Part shown: in pieces, positions 8,110-17,748 of the stretch
How the letters are laid out: each line of letters opens with the position of its first letter
Numbering within the stretch: the stretch's first letter is position 1
NCBI RefSeq assembly: GCF_002277815.1
Contig: NZ_NKJI01000010.1
Location: 150,331 to 214,330 of the forward strand
Direction: 5' to 3'
DNA: 64,000 bases
Source: Pseudomonas sp. ERMR1:02
Lineage (GTDB): Bacteria; Pseudomonadota; Gammaproteobacteria; Pseudomonadales; Pseudomonadaceae
Translations under genes and position numbers: made by a program
The notes under the pieces: generated by a model
What the model saw: the letters and a program-made list of their open reading frames with translations, nothing else
Told to the model about the DNA's origin: nothing
The model's database searches: none

Positions 8110-9125
8110 CTAGTTCGGGTCCAGCAACCCGCCGCACCAGTTCCGCGACAGACGACTACCGGTGAATTTCGCCACCCCCATTCCTTGAGGAATCAATCGA
8201 TCCCGATAGCGTGTGACCAACCGTCCCGTTTGCTCGGTATACAACACCACCTCGGAAGCCGGATCACCCGGGCGTCGCAGGATTCGCGCAAAGCGCTGCC
8301 CTTCTTCGACGAGATCGCCCAACTCCTTTTCAAAGATCAGCACCCCAGCCTGCGGCGCAATAATGGTTTCCATGTGGCCCATTTCCACAGCCTCGACGGG
8401 CCAGTCAGCCGGCGTCACCGCTTCCGCGATCGCCCCATATCCGCACAGCCAGGCATACAGCCCCTCGGCATCCTGTTCGGCGAATCGATCATTGACGTCG
8501 CCCTGCCCGCGCAGTTCCAGGGTCGCGGCCATGTGCTGGTCGGTCGTACCAGCGCGCTGCCACGGCGCAATGATGGTTTCCTCGAAGGAGCCATCGTCGC
8601 CGTCGTCCCAGATGATCGCCACGTCCATCTTCATCGCCGCCGCCAGTTCGCGGCCACGGGCCAGAAGCTGCGGTGCACGTAGAGGTAGGGCAGCGCTTCG
8701 TCATCGGTGTGCAGGTCGAGCATCACATCTGCCGGTGCGGCCAGTTGCACCAGTTTTTGTTGCCACTGCTGGACGACGGTTGAGGGTGTTTCCATCGCGG
8801 CCGACTGGTCGAACCCGCGGTTGAAGTTCTGTCCGGTCGCGTCGTGATATCGGCCGAGAATCCGCCCCTGGCGAAACTGCCCGATCCCCAGGGGGTTGGC
8901 TTGTGGCACCACGGTCACGCTGCCCTTGAGCCGACCCTGCGCCTGCGCCACCTGAAGGCGTTGCATCAACAGGTGCAGGACCAGCATCCCGGCGATTTCA
9001 TCGGCGTGTACCCCGGCCTGCAAATGCACTTTCGGCCCGTGGCCTTCGCCCTCGAAGCGCCAGGCACCGACCTGTACGGTGTCGCCGTTATTGTTACGAA
9101 CGTTGAACGAAACATCCTGCACCAT
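8110..9125 (-). CDS. Succinylglutamate desuccinylase/aspartoacylase-family hydrolase (frameshifted)
   Basis: A zinc carboxypeptidase-fold deacylase in two frames. The first 155 residues contain the HxxE zinc motif GVHADEIAG and the third ligand in MLDLHTDDEA. The second frame begins after FWPVA and carries the C-terminal beta-rich domain (GVLIFEKELGDLVEEGQRFA). Adding one G on the plus strand near 8652 gives FWPVARELAAAMKMD and a single product of about 338 residues. It lies 118 bp downstream of the EamA exporter gene on the same strand, as the likely last gene of the amino-acid operon. It may deacylate an N-acyl amino acid taken up or made by that system; substrate inferred only. Confidence 0.85.
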
Positions 9126-9243
9126 GTGTGTGCCCTCCCCTCATGACTGTTAAAAAAACGTCGTAGCTGTCGAGACTGGAGATTGAACGTCTGTTAACTA
9201 AGGTTTCACGATCGACGACACCCGCCTCGCCGCCATCGGTCTA

Positions 9244-10248
9244 TCAGCGATGCTCGACGGTCTCTGGATCGAGTGGTGCCTGAACCCCGGGACCTTCAGC
9301 CCGGCCAACGGCGTGCACATCTGCCGCTGCTGGATAAAGGGACTGCGACACGGAGCATTCGGCACCGACGACGTCCTGTGACGGATGCCGACCGAAGATC
9401 ATCGCCAGGGTGCCACTGACCGCGATCAGGCCGGCGCCGATAATCAGCGACACATCCATCAGCGTGCCCCAGATCAGGCTCGACAACAGAAACGCCCAGA
9501 TCAGCCCGGTGTACTCGAACGGCGCCAGCACCGTCGCGGTGGCCCGCCGGAAACTGGCGAACAACAGAAACTGCCCGATACCGCCCATCAACCCTGCGCC
9601 GAGCATGCCCAACCATGCAGGCATCGGGGTCGGAGTGTGGGTCCAGGGCAACGCCACCGCCATGCAGATGACAAACACCACGTTGGTGATCAGCATCTGC
9701 TCCAGCACCGAGGTCTGGTCATCCACCTGACGCAGCTGGATATAGGTGAACGCCCAGAACATCGCCGCCAGCAATGTCAGGACAATCGGCAATGGCTCGG
9801 CCATGTTACTGGGGCGACAGGCAATCACCACACCGACAAAACCGATGATCAGGGCGAACCACTGCCAACCGGTGACACGCTCCTTGAGAATCGCCGTCGC
9901 CAGTATCGTCACCATGATCGGTGCCGAAAAATACAGGGTGGTCATTTCTGCCAGAGTCAGGTCACGGGCCGCCGTGTAATACAGCAGCCACGCGGCAATC
10001 GAAAGCAAGCCGCGCACCACCAGTAAACGTCGACTGGGCGAGCGCCAGGCACGCCGAACCAACTGCAGGCGCCCCGCCAGCAACACCGCGAACACCACCA
10101 CAAGGGCGCGCCAGAACAGGATGGTGAACACCGAATAATCGGCCACCAGCCACTTGATGCCCGCGTCCTGCAAAGACAGGAACGCATAGCCCAAAGTGCA
10201 CAGGCCAATGCCTTGCAGCGAGCGGTCAACCTGTGACTTGTTCATCAT
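9244..10248 (-). CDS. DMT-superfamily (EamA) transporter
   Basis: About 334 residues, with ten predicted membrane helices in two EamA repeats (about 10-140 and 155-285). The chosen start is the ATG that overlaps the upstream permease stop as ATGA. The conserved FWRALVVV and SAPIMVTILATAILKERVTG segments are typical of RhaT/EamA exporters. The roughly 45-residue C-terminal tail is hydrophilic and unusual. Its place inside an amino-acid ABC operon suggests export of an amino acid or a catabolic product. Confidence 0.87.
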   Translation of the reverse strand: MMNKSQVDRSLQGIGLCTLGYAFLSLQDAGIKWLVADYSVFTILFWRALVVVFAVLLAGRLQLVRRAWRSPSRRLLVVRGLLSIAAWLLYYTAARDLTLAEMTTLYFSAPIMVTILATAILKERVTGWQWFALIIGFVGVVIACRPSNMAEPLPIVLTLLAAMFWAFTYIQLRQVDDQTSVLEQMLITNVVFVICMAVALPWTHTPTPMPAWLGMLGAGLMGGIGQFLLFASFRRATATVLAPFEYTGLIWAFLLSSLIWGTLMDVSLIIGAGLIAVSGTLAMIFGRHPSQDVVGAECSVSQSLYPAAADVHAVGRAEGPGVQAPLDPETVEHR

Positions 10249-10952
10249 GCGGACCTGCGCACTGGGGTACCGCGGCGTTCGGCAAAGGCGAACAACGCCT
10301 CGATCAGGAAAGTCAGGCAAACGTACACACCGGCTACCAGCAGCAACGGCTCATACACTTGCAGGGTCTGCGCCCGCACCACGTTGGCCGCGCCCAACAG
10401 GTCGATCACCGCGATGGTCGAGGCCAGTGCCGTGGATTTGAGGAGCATCACGGTTTCCCCGGCCAGGGTCGGCAACAGCAATCGCAACGCCCGAGGCAAA
10501 CGCACCCGCAACAGGGACTGGCGCGGGGTCATGCCGAATGCCGAAGCCGCTTCCATTTCGCCTTTGGGCACGGCCAGCAGGCCGCCGCGAAGCACTTCGC
10601 CAACATAGGCACCCACCGAAATCACCAGGGCGAAGACGATGTACCAGTAGCCATCACGCAGGTACGGCCAGAAAAAACTGCCGCGTATCAGCGGAAACTG
10701 CGCGAACAGGCTGCCAAGGCCGTAGTAGAAGATGTAGATCTGGATCAGCAACGGTGTACCGCGCGTCACGCTGGTATAGAACAGGCTGACCTTGGCGATC
10801 ACCCTATTCTTCGAGATTCGCGCCAGTGCCACCAATATCGCCAACACGAACCCCAGCACGCTGGAAATCAACAGAATGGCGATAGTCGTTTGCAGCCCTC
10901 GGACCAAGAGCGACATGTATTCAAGTATCCACGCTGGAATCATTTCATTCAC
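10245..10952 (-). CDS. Polar amino-acid ABC transporter permease (HisM type)
   Basis: 235 residues, five membrane helices. The EAA loop is seen as GEMEAASAFGMTPRQSLLRV. N-terminal LVRGLQTTIAILLISSVLG is typical of the HisMQ family. It is translationally coupled to the EamA gene downstream and starts 9 bp after the upstream permease stop. It should form the membrane channel with the companion permease for a basic or polar amino acid. Confidence 0.9.
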   Translation of the reverse strand: MNEMIPAWILEYMSLLVRGLQTTIAILLISSVLGFVLAILVALARISKNRVIAKVSLFYTSVTRGTPLLIQIYIFYYGLGSLFAQFPLIRGSFFWPYLRDGYWYIVFALVISVGAYVGEVLRGGLLAVPKGEMEAASAFGMTPRQSLLRVRLPRALRLLLPTLAGETVMLLKSTALASTIAVIDLLGAANVVRAQTLQVYEPLLLVAGVYVCLTFLIEALFAFAERRGTPVRRSA

Positions 10953-10961
10953 TCGGCCGGT

Positions 10962-11674
10962 TTAGTCAGCAAGAGGCATCCAGCGACGAATGCGTCGCTC
11001 CAGCCGTCCCGACAAATAGTTGGACACCAGCGTCACTGCGTAATACAGCGCGGCGGCCGTGAGGTAGAACAACAGGTAGTGACGCGTCGAGCCCGCGCCT
11101 TGCTTGGCGGTGTACAGCAGCTCGTTGGTGCCGACCACGCTGATCAGGGCACTGTCCTTGATCAGGTTGATCCACAGGTTGGCCATCCCCGCCATCGCGT
11201 ACGGCGCCATGATCGGCAGCGTGACGCGGCGGAACAGGGCGAAGCCGTGCAGGCCGAAGGCTTTGGCCGCTTCGATCTGGCCAAAGGGAATGGCCTGGAT
11301 CGCCGCGCGGAAAATCTCCGACGCGTAGGCGCCCTGCACCAGCCCAGCACCACAATGGCCGCCAGCGGACCGCTGACGTTCAACACGTCGTAGCCGAGCG
11401 AGGCCATCAACGAGTTGAGCAGCATGGAGCCGACGTAATACAGCAACAGAATCAGCAGCAACTCCGGAACCGCCCGGAAGAGCGTGGTGTAACCGCGGGC
11501 CAATGCGGCAATCGGTTTTGGCGCGCCCAACTTCAGGCAGGCCACCACCAAACCGATGGCCAGCCCGACCACAAAGGCCCCGGCCGATATCTGCAGGGTC
11601 ATCCAAAGCCCCTTGAGCAGCGCTGCGCCCCATCCTTGTTCGCTGAAATTGATCAAATCGAACATTGCTGGCAT
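10962..11674 (-). CDS. Polar amino-acid ABC transporter permease (HisQ type, frameshifted)
   Basis: Two frames make one permease of about 237 residues. The start is the ATG preceded by GGAG with 6-base spacing (MPAMFDLINF). The N-terminal frame runs to AAIVVLG, and the second continues VQGAYASEIFRAAIQAIPFG with the EAA motif GQIEAAKAFGLHGFALFRRV. The join is at 11343-11345 on the plus strand, where one C in a C-run is missing. Partner of the HisM-type permease just downstream. Confidence 0.87.
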
Positions 11675-11704
11675 TTCAGTCTCCAGTAAAGACACCGCCG
11701 GCCC

Positions 11705-11806
11705 CTGTAGGAGCGAGCTCGCTCGCGATGGTCGTTTGGACGCCGCGTTCATTCAGGCTCCCGCGTCATCGTTGACGTACATCGCGAGCGAGCTCGCTCC
11801 TACAGA
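11705..11806. repeat. REP pair (BIME) inside the ABC operon
   Basis: CCTGTAGGAGCGAGCTCGCT and its inverse (GCGAGCGAGCTCGCTCCTAC) flank a roughly 50-base spacer. It sits between the binding-protein gene and the first permease gene of the same operon, where REP hairpins commonly stabilise the upstream binding-protein mRNA and lower permease expression. Confidence 0.88.
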
Positions 11807-11824
11807 GGATTTGCGTTCAGGTCA

Positions 11825-12607
11825 TTAGAACGTCGGCTTCACGCTGGTACCGAAGTAGCTCTGGGACAGGTCGTCATAGTCCTTGCTCGCCAGCAGTTCC
11901 TGGATGGCCTTGTCGAGTTTTGCCTTGAGTGCGGCGTCGTCCTTGCGCAAACCGGCGCCGACGCCCTTGCCAAAGATCGGGTCGTACGGCACAGCGCCAA
12001 GGTAGGCCAGGTCTTTTGCGTCCGGGGTCTTGACGAAGGCCGCCATCGCCGTGCCGTCGGCCATCATCAAGTCGATGCGGCCGGCAATCAGGTCGGCGTT
12101 GGCCGAGTCCTGAGTGTCGTAATACTTAACGTCGGCGATTTTTTCGTAGTAGGTCTTCAGGTAGCTGGCGCTGACCGTCGAGTTCTGCACGCCGATGGTC
12201 TTGCCCTTGAGGTCGTCAGGGTATTTTTTAACGGAAGCGTCCTTCGGACCGACAATCGCAATCACCGAGTCGTAGTAAGCCTTGCTGAAGGCGATTTGTT
12301 TCTCCCGCTCTTCGGTCACCGACATCGAGGAGAAAATCACGTCGATCTTCTTCGCCAGCAGCGACGGAATGATCCCGTCCCACGCCACTTCCTTGATCTC
12401 GCAATCGGCTTTCATTTCGCTGCACAGCTTGTGGATCAGGTCGACTTCAAAGCCCTTCCATTCACCGTTGGCCTGTTTCTCGGTGTAAGGCGGATAGGGT
12501 TCGGCTGCGACTGCGAACCTGATCGGTTGGGCTTGGGCCGCACTCATGCCGGCCAGCATTACGCAGGCCGCGCCGGTGATCCAGTTTGCCAAACGTCGAT
12601 TTCCCAT
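11825..12607 (-). CDS. Periplasmic amino-acid-binding protein (Lys/Arg/Orn-His type)
   Basis: 260 residues. The start at MGNRRLANW is chosen because GGGGA precedes it and a signal peptide (to about residue 27, SAAQAQ) follows directly. Domains are SBP_bac_3: FAVAAEPYPPYTEKQANGEW, then KIDVIFSSMSVTEEREKQI, the family signature. It lies 25 bp after the aminotransferase-ATPase gene and before the REP pair. Basic or polar amino-acid uptake is likely; specificity is not determinable here. Confidence 0.9.
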   Translation of the reverse strand: MGNRRLANWITGAACVMLAGMSAAQAQPIRFAVAAEPYPPYTEKQANGEWKGFEVDLIHKLCSEMKADCEIKEVAWDGIIPSLLAKKIDVIFSSMSVTEEREKQIAFSKAYYDSVIAIVGPKDASVKKYPDDLKGKTIGVQNSTVSASYLKTYYEKIADVKYYDTQDSANADLIAGRIDLMMADGTAMAAFVKTPDAKDLAYLGAVPYDPIFGKGVGAGLRKDDAALKAKLDKAIQELLASKDYDDLSQSYFGTSVKPTF

Positions 12608-12632
12608 GTTTTTTCCCCGTCTTTTGTTGTTT

Positions 12633-14648
12633 TTAGCGAGTCTGATGAGCGTTGACGAATTGTCGGCAACGCTCGCTGCGTGGGTGTACGAACACTTCGT
12701 CCGGCGAACCGGTTTCCTCAATCAGCCCTTGATGCAAAAAGGCGACTTTGGAAGAGACATCACGTGCGAAGGCCATTTCATGGGTCACCAGGATCATGGT
12801 CCGGCCTTCTTCGGCGAGAGAGCGGATCACCCGCAGCACTTCGCCGACCAGTTCCGGGTCGAGTGCCGAGGTGGGTTCATCGAACAGCATGACCTTGGGC
12901 CGCATGGCCAGGGCCCGGGCGATGGCCACCCGTTGTTGCTGTCCCCCGGAGAGAAACGCCGGGTATTCGTTGCGCTTGGCTGCAAGCCCGACGCGTTCGA
13001 GCAAGGCTTCGGCCCGTTCAGTGGCTTCCGCTTTGCTTTCACGCAAGACCTGGGTCGGCGCTTCGATCAGGTTTTCGAGCACCGTGCGATGGGGCCAGAG
13101 GTTGAAGTTCTGGAACACCATGCCCAGGCTCGATCTTATGCGTACAAGCTGCTTGGCATCCGACACCAGCGGTGCGCCGGGACGATTCTGGTTAAGGTGA
13201 ATGCTTTCACCGTCCACCAGAATGCGCCCCTGGTCTGGCACTTCGAGCATGTTGATGCAGCGCAGCAAGGTACTTTTGCCCGAGCCGCTGGCGCCGATCA
13301 GCGAGATCACCTCGCCTTCGCGGGCAGTCAGGGACACGCCCTTGAGCACCTCGATATTGCCGAAGCGTTTGTGCAGTTGATCGACCTCGATCATGGTCCG
13401 GGCCGCGCTCGGTGCGACTGTCGCTTCACTGGTGACGCGGCTGATGACGGGGCTCTTTACAAGGCTGGGCACTTCGCCCTTGAGCACTAGGACAAAATCG
13501 CGAATACGCTGACAAGCCTCGGCCAGTCGCTCTTCACCGAGGGTGAAGGACAACCGCACAAAACCCTGGGCCGGTTCGCCGAAAGCAGCGGCATCGAGCA
13601 CCGATACCCTCGCCTCACGCAACAGACGCCAGGCGAACTCCAGCGAAGTCAGCCCCGTACCGCGTACGTCCACCAGCACAAACATGCCGGCGTCGGGCTT
13701 GAGCACACAAATTCCCGGGCAGTCCGACAGCCCCGCCACCACCAGATCGCGACGACGGCGATAGATATCGCGCATGCCGTGACTCACTTCATCGTGGGCT
13801 TGCACGGCTTTGAGCGCAGCTTCCATGACAAACCCTGGCAGGCCGTAAAGCATGCTCAACACCAGGGTTTCAGCATGGGCGATCAGAGTCGGATCAGCGA
13901 CAATCCAGCCGATACGCCAACCGGTCATGGCATGGGATTTAGACAGGCTGCCGATCACCACGCAACGCTCGGCCATGCCCGGCAAGGCCGCCAGGCTTAA
14001 GTGGTCGCGCTCGAATGTCAGGCTTTCATAAACTTCGTCGACCACCACCCACAGGTCATGGGCGATGGCCAGATCAGCGATGGCTTGCAGCTCTTCGCCG
14101 TTGAGCACAACGCCGGTGGGGTTATTGGGGTTGGACAGGAAAATCGCCTTGGTCCGCGGCGTGATGGCTTTGGCCAGCACGGCAGCATCGACGCGGAAAT
14201 CATCGTCCGCCGAGCACGCCACCCGCACCAGAGTGGCGCCGGAAGCCTTCAGGGTCGCCTCGTAGGTCACATACATCGGATCGAGAGCAATCACCTCGTC
14301 GCCGGCACTCAACAGGCACATCGAGGTGGCGAACAAGGCGTTCTGCGCCCCGGCCACGGTGATCACGTTTTCTGCTTGCAGCTCGCGGTCGAACAGCTTG
14401 CCGTAACGCGCGGCAATGGCTTCACGCAAGGCCCGGCGACCAGCGATTTCGGTGTAGTGAGTGTCACCTTCGCGTAGCGCCTGGATGGCGGCATCGGTGA
14501 TGAAGTCGGGCGTAGGGAAGTCTGGATCGCCGACACTAAGAATGATCACATCCTCGCCCCGGTGTCGCGCTTCAAACGCCGCGTAGTGAATATCCCAGGC
14601 GGCAACGCCTTGACCTGAGATCCGCTCAACAAAGGGTGAAAACCGCAT
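12633..14648 (-). CDS. Class I aminotransferase fused in frame to an amino-acid ABC ATPase
   Basis: A 671-residue open frame. Residues 1-390 form a fold-type I aminotransferase resembling arginine:pyruvate transaminase (AruH): SNPNNPTG at 172-179, D204 in VVVDEVY, PLP lysine K237 in SLSKSHAMTGW, and R365. After a linker (391-417), residues 419-671 are a complete HisP-type ATPase: Walker A GASGSGKST 452-460, Q-loop, LSGGQQQR 566-573, Walker B LFDEP, H623. The fusion may be artificial. Removing one T from the TTTT run (plus-strand A-run 13494-13497) makes the aminotransferase end RIRDLS-stop at a TAG that overlaps a GTG for the ATPase (TAGTG). Either way both activities belong to the same uptake and transamination operon. 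Confidence 0.85.
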   Translation of the reverse strand: MRFSPFVERISGQGVAAWDIHYAAFEARHRGEDVIILSVGDPDFPTPDFITDAAIQALREGDTHYTEIAGRRALREAIAARYGKLFDRELQAENVITVAGAQNALFATSMCLLSAGDEVIALDPMYVTYEATLKASGATLVRVACSADDDFRVDAAVLAKAITPRTKAIFLSNPNNPTGVVLNGEELQAIADLAIAHDLWVVVDEVYESLTFERDHLSLAALPGMAERCVVIGSLSKSHAMTGWRIGWIVADPTLIAHAETLVLSMLYGLPGFVMEAALKAVQAHDEVSHGMRDIYRRRRDLVVAGLSDCPGICVLKPDAGMFVLVDVRGTGLTSLEFAWRLLREARVSVLDAAAFGEPAQGFVRLSFTLGEERLAEACQRIRDFVLVLKGEVPSLVKSPVISRVTSEATVAPSAARTMIEVDQLHKRFGNIEVLKGVSLTAREGEVISLIGASGSGKSTLLRCINMLEVPDQGRILVDGESIHLNQNRPGAPLVSDAKQLVRIRSSLGMVFQNFNLWPHRTVLENLIEAPTQVLRESKAEATERAEALLERVGLAAKRNEYPAFLSGGQQQRVAIARALAMRPKVMLFDEPTSALDPELVGEVLRVIRSLAEEGRTMILVTHEMAFARDVSSKVAFLHQGLIEETGSPDEVFVHPRSERCRQFVNAHQTR

Positions 14649-15488
14649 GCCAGTGCCTCGTTCGAATGAAGAAACGCAAGCCCGCAACCAGCCGGGAGAG
14701 AAGGTGGAACGAACATAGTCCAAGCTGAACACTCGTTCAACAGAAAACTGATGAAGGTTCGCGTTCAGCGTAAACAGGTCGTTTTTGCGATAGTCGCGGC
14801 GTTTTTGTTCATCTGGTCGTTTGAACAAACTGGCAGCTAATGGGGATTGGATTGGGGTGGATCCGTTGTTGCGGTAATGGCTGCTAATGGTTCCGCTTTT
14901 ACAGCGGGTCACTTGGAAAAACGGAACGCCGCCCGGCCCTAAGTAACCAAGGGCTCTTGCCCCACCACTCGGTGCCTCGCCTAGGCTCGGCATGCCCTCA
15001 CTCCGGCCATCGTGGTTTAACGGGGCGCCCGGATCAAAAACAAACGAGGCGGCCTGACAGCCGACCTGATCTTGAATGAACGCATTCCCCCTGTAGGAGC
15101 GAGCCTGCTCGCGATGGACGTCAACGAAAACGCGCCCTGTCTGAATGACCGCGTTGTCTGGACGTTTTTCGCGAGCAGGCTCGCTCCTACAGGGGTACGA
15201 ATACAGGGTACGAATACATCCGCGAAATCAGGTCGGCTGTCAGGCCGCCTCGCTTTTGATCTGGCTTTTGATCTTCTTGCCCGAGAGGCCGAGTGGGGTT
15301 CTACGCGGCGGGCCCACGGAGCAGGACCGGAGCAAGGCACCGAATGGATATACACCCGATCCAAATATGCGCCTGCTGCCCTTTCTGAAAAACTGCGGTG
15401 TCTTAGTCCTTCGCGAGCAAGCTCGCTCCCACAGGGGGTTGGCGATTATCATGGCGTCATAACCATCCCTGCCGTTACGAGACCGCGC
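14649..15488. repeat. Composite repeat block
   Basis: 840 bases without a gene. At about 14890-15030 lies a segment typical of Pseudomonas intergenic repeats (AAGTAACCAAGGGCTCTTGC, CTCGCCTAGGCTCGGCATGC). Its counterpart in opposite sense returns near 15290-15345 (GGCGGGCCCACGGAGC...GGAGCAAGGCACCGA). Between them lies an inner inverted repeat (AGGCGGCCTGACAGCCGACC at 15047 and GGTCGGCTGTCAGGCCGCCT at 15232) that encloses a REP pair. A further single REP unit is at 15410-15437. The block looks like nested insertions of mobile palindromes. Confidence 0.75.
15092..15202. repeat. REP pair (BIME) nested in the composite block
   Basis: CTGTAGGAGCGAGCCTGCTC and GCAGGCTCGCTCCTACAG in inverse orientation. 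The spacer holds GGACGTCAACGAAAACGCG and CGCGTTGTCTGGACGTTTTT, almost the same as the pair at 26.5 kb. Confidence 0.88.
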
Positions 15489-16639
15489 ATGACTTTCGAT
15501 TTTGATCAGGTGTTCGACCGCCACAACACCGGCAGCACCAAATGGAGCCGGTACCCGGCCGACGTGTTGCCGATGTGGGTCGCCGACATGGATTTCGCCG
15601 CGCCGCCGATGATCATCCAGGCCCTGCAAAAGCGTCTGGAACACCCGATGGTCGGCTACAGCGTGGCCCCGGACAACCTGCGAGAAGCCATCGTTGCCGA
15701 CTCTGGACAAGTACGCCTGGCGCGTCGAGCCGCAAGAACTGATCTTCCTGCCGGGGTCGAGTCAGGCTTCAACATGGCGCTGAAGGCGCTGGTCCAACCA
15801 CAACAGAATGTCGTGGTGCAGGTCCCGAACTACCCGCCGCTGCGCCATGCGCCGGGTCATTGGGGCCTGCACAAAGTCGAGCTGAATTTCGACACCCAAC
15901 CAGACGGTACCTATGCCACGCCGCTGGATACCCTGAGCCAGTCACTGCAAGGTGGCGGCGCCCTGCTGCTGAGCAATCCACACAACCCACTGGGCAAGGC
16001 TTTCCCTCGGGAAGAACTGCAAGCCATCGCCGACATCTGCCTGGAGCATGACGCCTGGATCATCTCCGACGAGATCCATGCCGAACTGTGCTTCGATGGT
16101 CGCAAACACATTCCGATGGCGGCCCTGAGCCCGCAAATCGCCCAACGCACCATCACCCTGATGTCGGCCAGCAAGGCCTACAATATTGCCGGGCTGAAAC
16201 CTCGTTCATGATCATTCAGGATCGCCACCTGCGCGAGCGGGTCAACCACGCCCGTTGCGGCATGGTCGACAGCGTCAACCCGCTGGGCCTGGAAGCCACC
16301 CGTGTCGCTTACAGCGAAGCGGGCGCCTGGCTGGCAGAACTGAGCGCCTACCTGCAGAGCAACCGCGATTATCTGGTCGACGCGGTGCGCACCCGCTTGC
16401 CGGGCATCACCATGAATGTGCCGCAAAGTACTTATCTGGCATGGCTCGACTGCACGGCGCTGGGCCTTGCGAACCCGCAGCAGTTTTTCCTCGAACAGGC
16501 CAAGGTCGGCTTGAGCCCAGGCCTGGATTTTGGCGATGACTGCAACCAGTTCGTGCGCCTGAACTTCGGTTGCCCACGATCGCTGCTGGAGGAAGGAATT
16601 GCCCGGATGGAGCGTAGCTTGCGAAACCTCAAGGCTTGA
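15489..16639 (+). CDS. PatB/MalY-type C-S lyase (cystathionine beta-lyase family), frameshifted
   Basis: Starts MTFDFDQVFDRHNTGSTKW, the family's typical opening. It contains MWVADMDFAAPP, SNPHNPLGKAF, ISDEIHAELCF and the PLP-lysine region SASKAYNIAGLK. Three frame changes interrupt it: an extra T near 15702, a missing G near 15755 that restores the frame after about 18 scrambled codons, and a missing A near 16197 (AAACC should be AAAACC) after GLK. Corrected length is about 384 residues, normal for PatB. It should cleave cystathionine or cysteine S-conjugates to pyruvate, ammonia and a thiol in the cytoplasm. Confidence 0.87.
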
Positions 16640-16655
16640 CAAGATAACCACACAA

Positions 16656-16684
16656 ATCCCCTGTAGGAGCACGTTACAGGGGAT
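16656..16684. repeat. Hairpin ATCCCCTGTA-N9-TACAGGGGAT
   Basis: Perfect 10-bp arms, 17 bases after the lyase stop codon. The loop GGAGCACGT recalls the start of a REP unit, so this may be a REP remnant. No U-tract follows, so a terminator role is possible but not shown. Confidence 0.65.
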
Positions 16685-16769
16685 CGCGTAGGTCATCGAA
16701 ATCCAACCGAACTCAAGACAAAACACCGGGGTCAACCCTTTGACTCCTTACCCTTGAGCCCGGAGATTA

Positions 16770-17629
16770 ATGATGACCGACTATCCAAGACCACCCTTCC
16801 CCAAACAACACCAGCCTGTCCCCGGCTCGCAACGGAAAATGGACCCTTATCCCGACTGCGGCGAGCAAAGCTACAAGGGCTCGGGACGTCTGGAGGGCAA
16901 GATTGCCCTGATCACCGGTGGCGACAGCGGTATTGGCCGTGCGGTCGCCATCGCCTTCGCCCGTGAAGGCGCCGATGTCGCCATTGCCTACCTCGATGAA
17001 CAGGAAGATGCCGAGGAAACCGCCCGTTGGGTCAAACAGGCGGGCCGGCAATGCCTGCTGCTGCCCGGTGACCTGGCGCACAAGGTGCATTGCCAGGCAC
17101 TGGTAGAAAAAACTGTCGAGCGCTTCGGTCGCATCGACGTCCTGGTCAACAACGCTGCGTTCCAGATGACCCACCAGACCCTCGAAGACATCTCCGACGA
17201 AGAGTGGGTGATGACCTTCGACGTGAACATCACGGCCATTTTCAGGATCTGCCAGGCTGCGTTGAAACACATGAACCGGGCAGCTCGATTATCAACACCA
17301 GTTCGGTCAATTCGGACATGCCCAACCCCACCCTGCTCGCCTACGCCACGACCAAAGGCGCGATCGCCAACTTCACCGCCGGCCTGGCGCAAATGCTCGG
17401 GCCGAAGAACATCCGCGTGAACAGCGTGGCACCGGGGCCAATCTGGACACCCCTGATTGTCTCGACCATGCCAGAGGAAACGGTACAGAACTTCGGAGGC
17501 AACACCCCGCTCGGTCGTCCGGGCCAACCCGTCGAAGTAGCACCGATCTATGTGCTGCTGGCATCGGATGAGGGCAGCTACATCACCGGCCAGCGCTTTG
17601 GCGTGACCGGAGGCAAGCCGATCCTTTGA
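16770..17629 (+). CDS. SDR-family oxidoreductase (YghA/YhdF-like), frameshifted
   Basis: About 286 residues after correction. The N-terminal extension (YPRPPFPKQHQPVPGSQRKM) is typical of the general-stress YhdF/YghA group. The cofactor motif is ITGGDSGIGRA, followed by NNAA and the catalytic YATTK in AYATTKGAIANF. The frame is lost near 17275 (ATGAACCGG should read ATGAA-N-CCGGGC) and resumes as PGSSIINTSSVNSD. The end TGQRFGVTGGKPIL is complete. Predicted NAD(P)-dependent aldehyde or ketone reductase linked to stress; it lies alone upstream of the antiporter gene. Confidence 0.87.
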
Positions 17630-17748
17630 TCACGGTAAGCCGCTGAAAAATGGAACCTGTCGACAGGTACCTCGCTCCATACCTTATGGCCCAGCCATGG
17701 CGGGCTCTTCGATATCTGGAGATCGTCCATGTCCGCACCTTTGCAGCT

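Noticed and set aside
10233..11393. 386-codon plus-strand frame over the ABC permeases
   Set aside because: Antisense shadow of two clear permease genes, rich in His, Gln and Arg.
12546..13490. 314-codon plus-strand frame
   Set aside because: Antisense of the ABC ATPase domain.
14649..15488. CRISPR-like array
   Set aside because: Repeats are inverted and nested rather than regularly spaced direct repeats; no cas genes are present.
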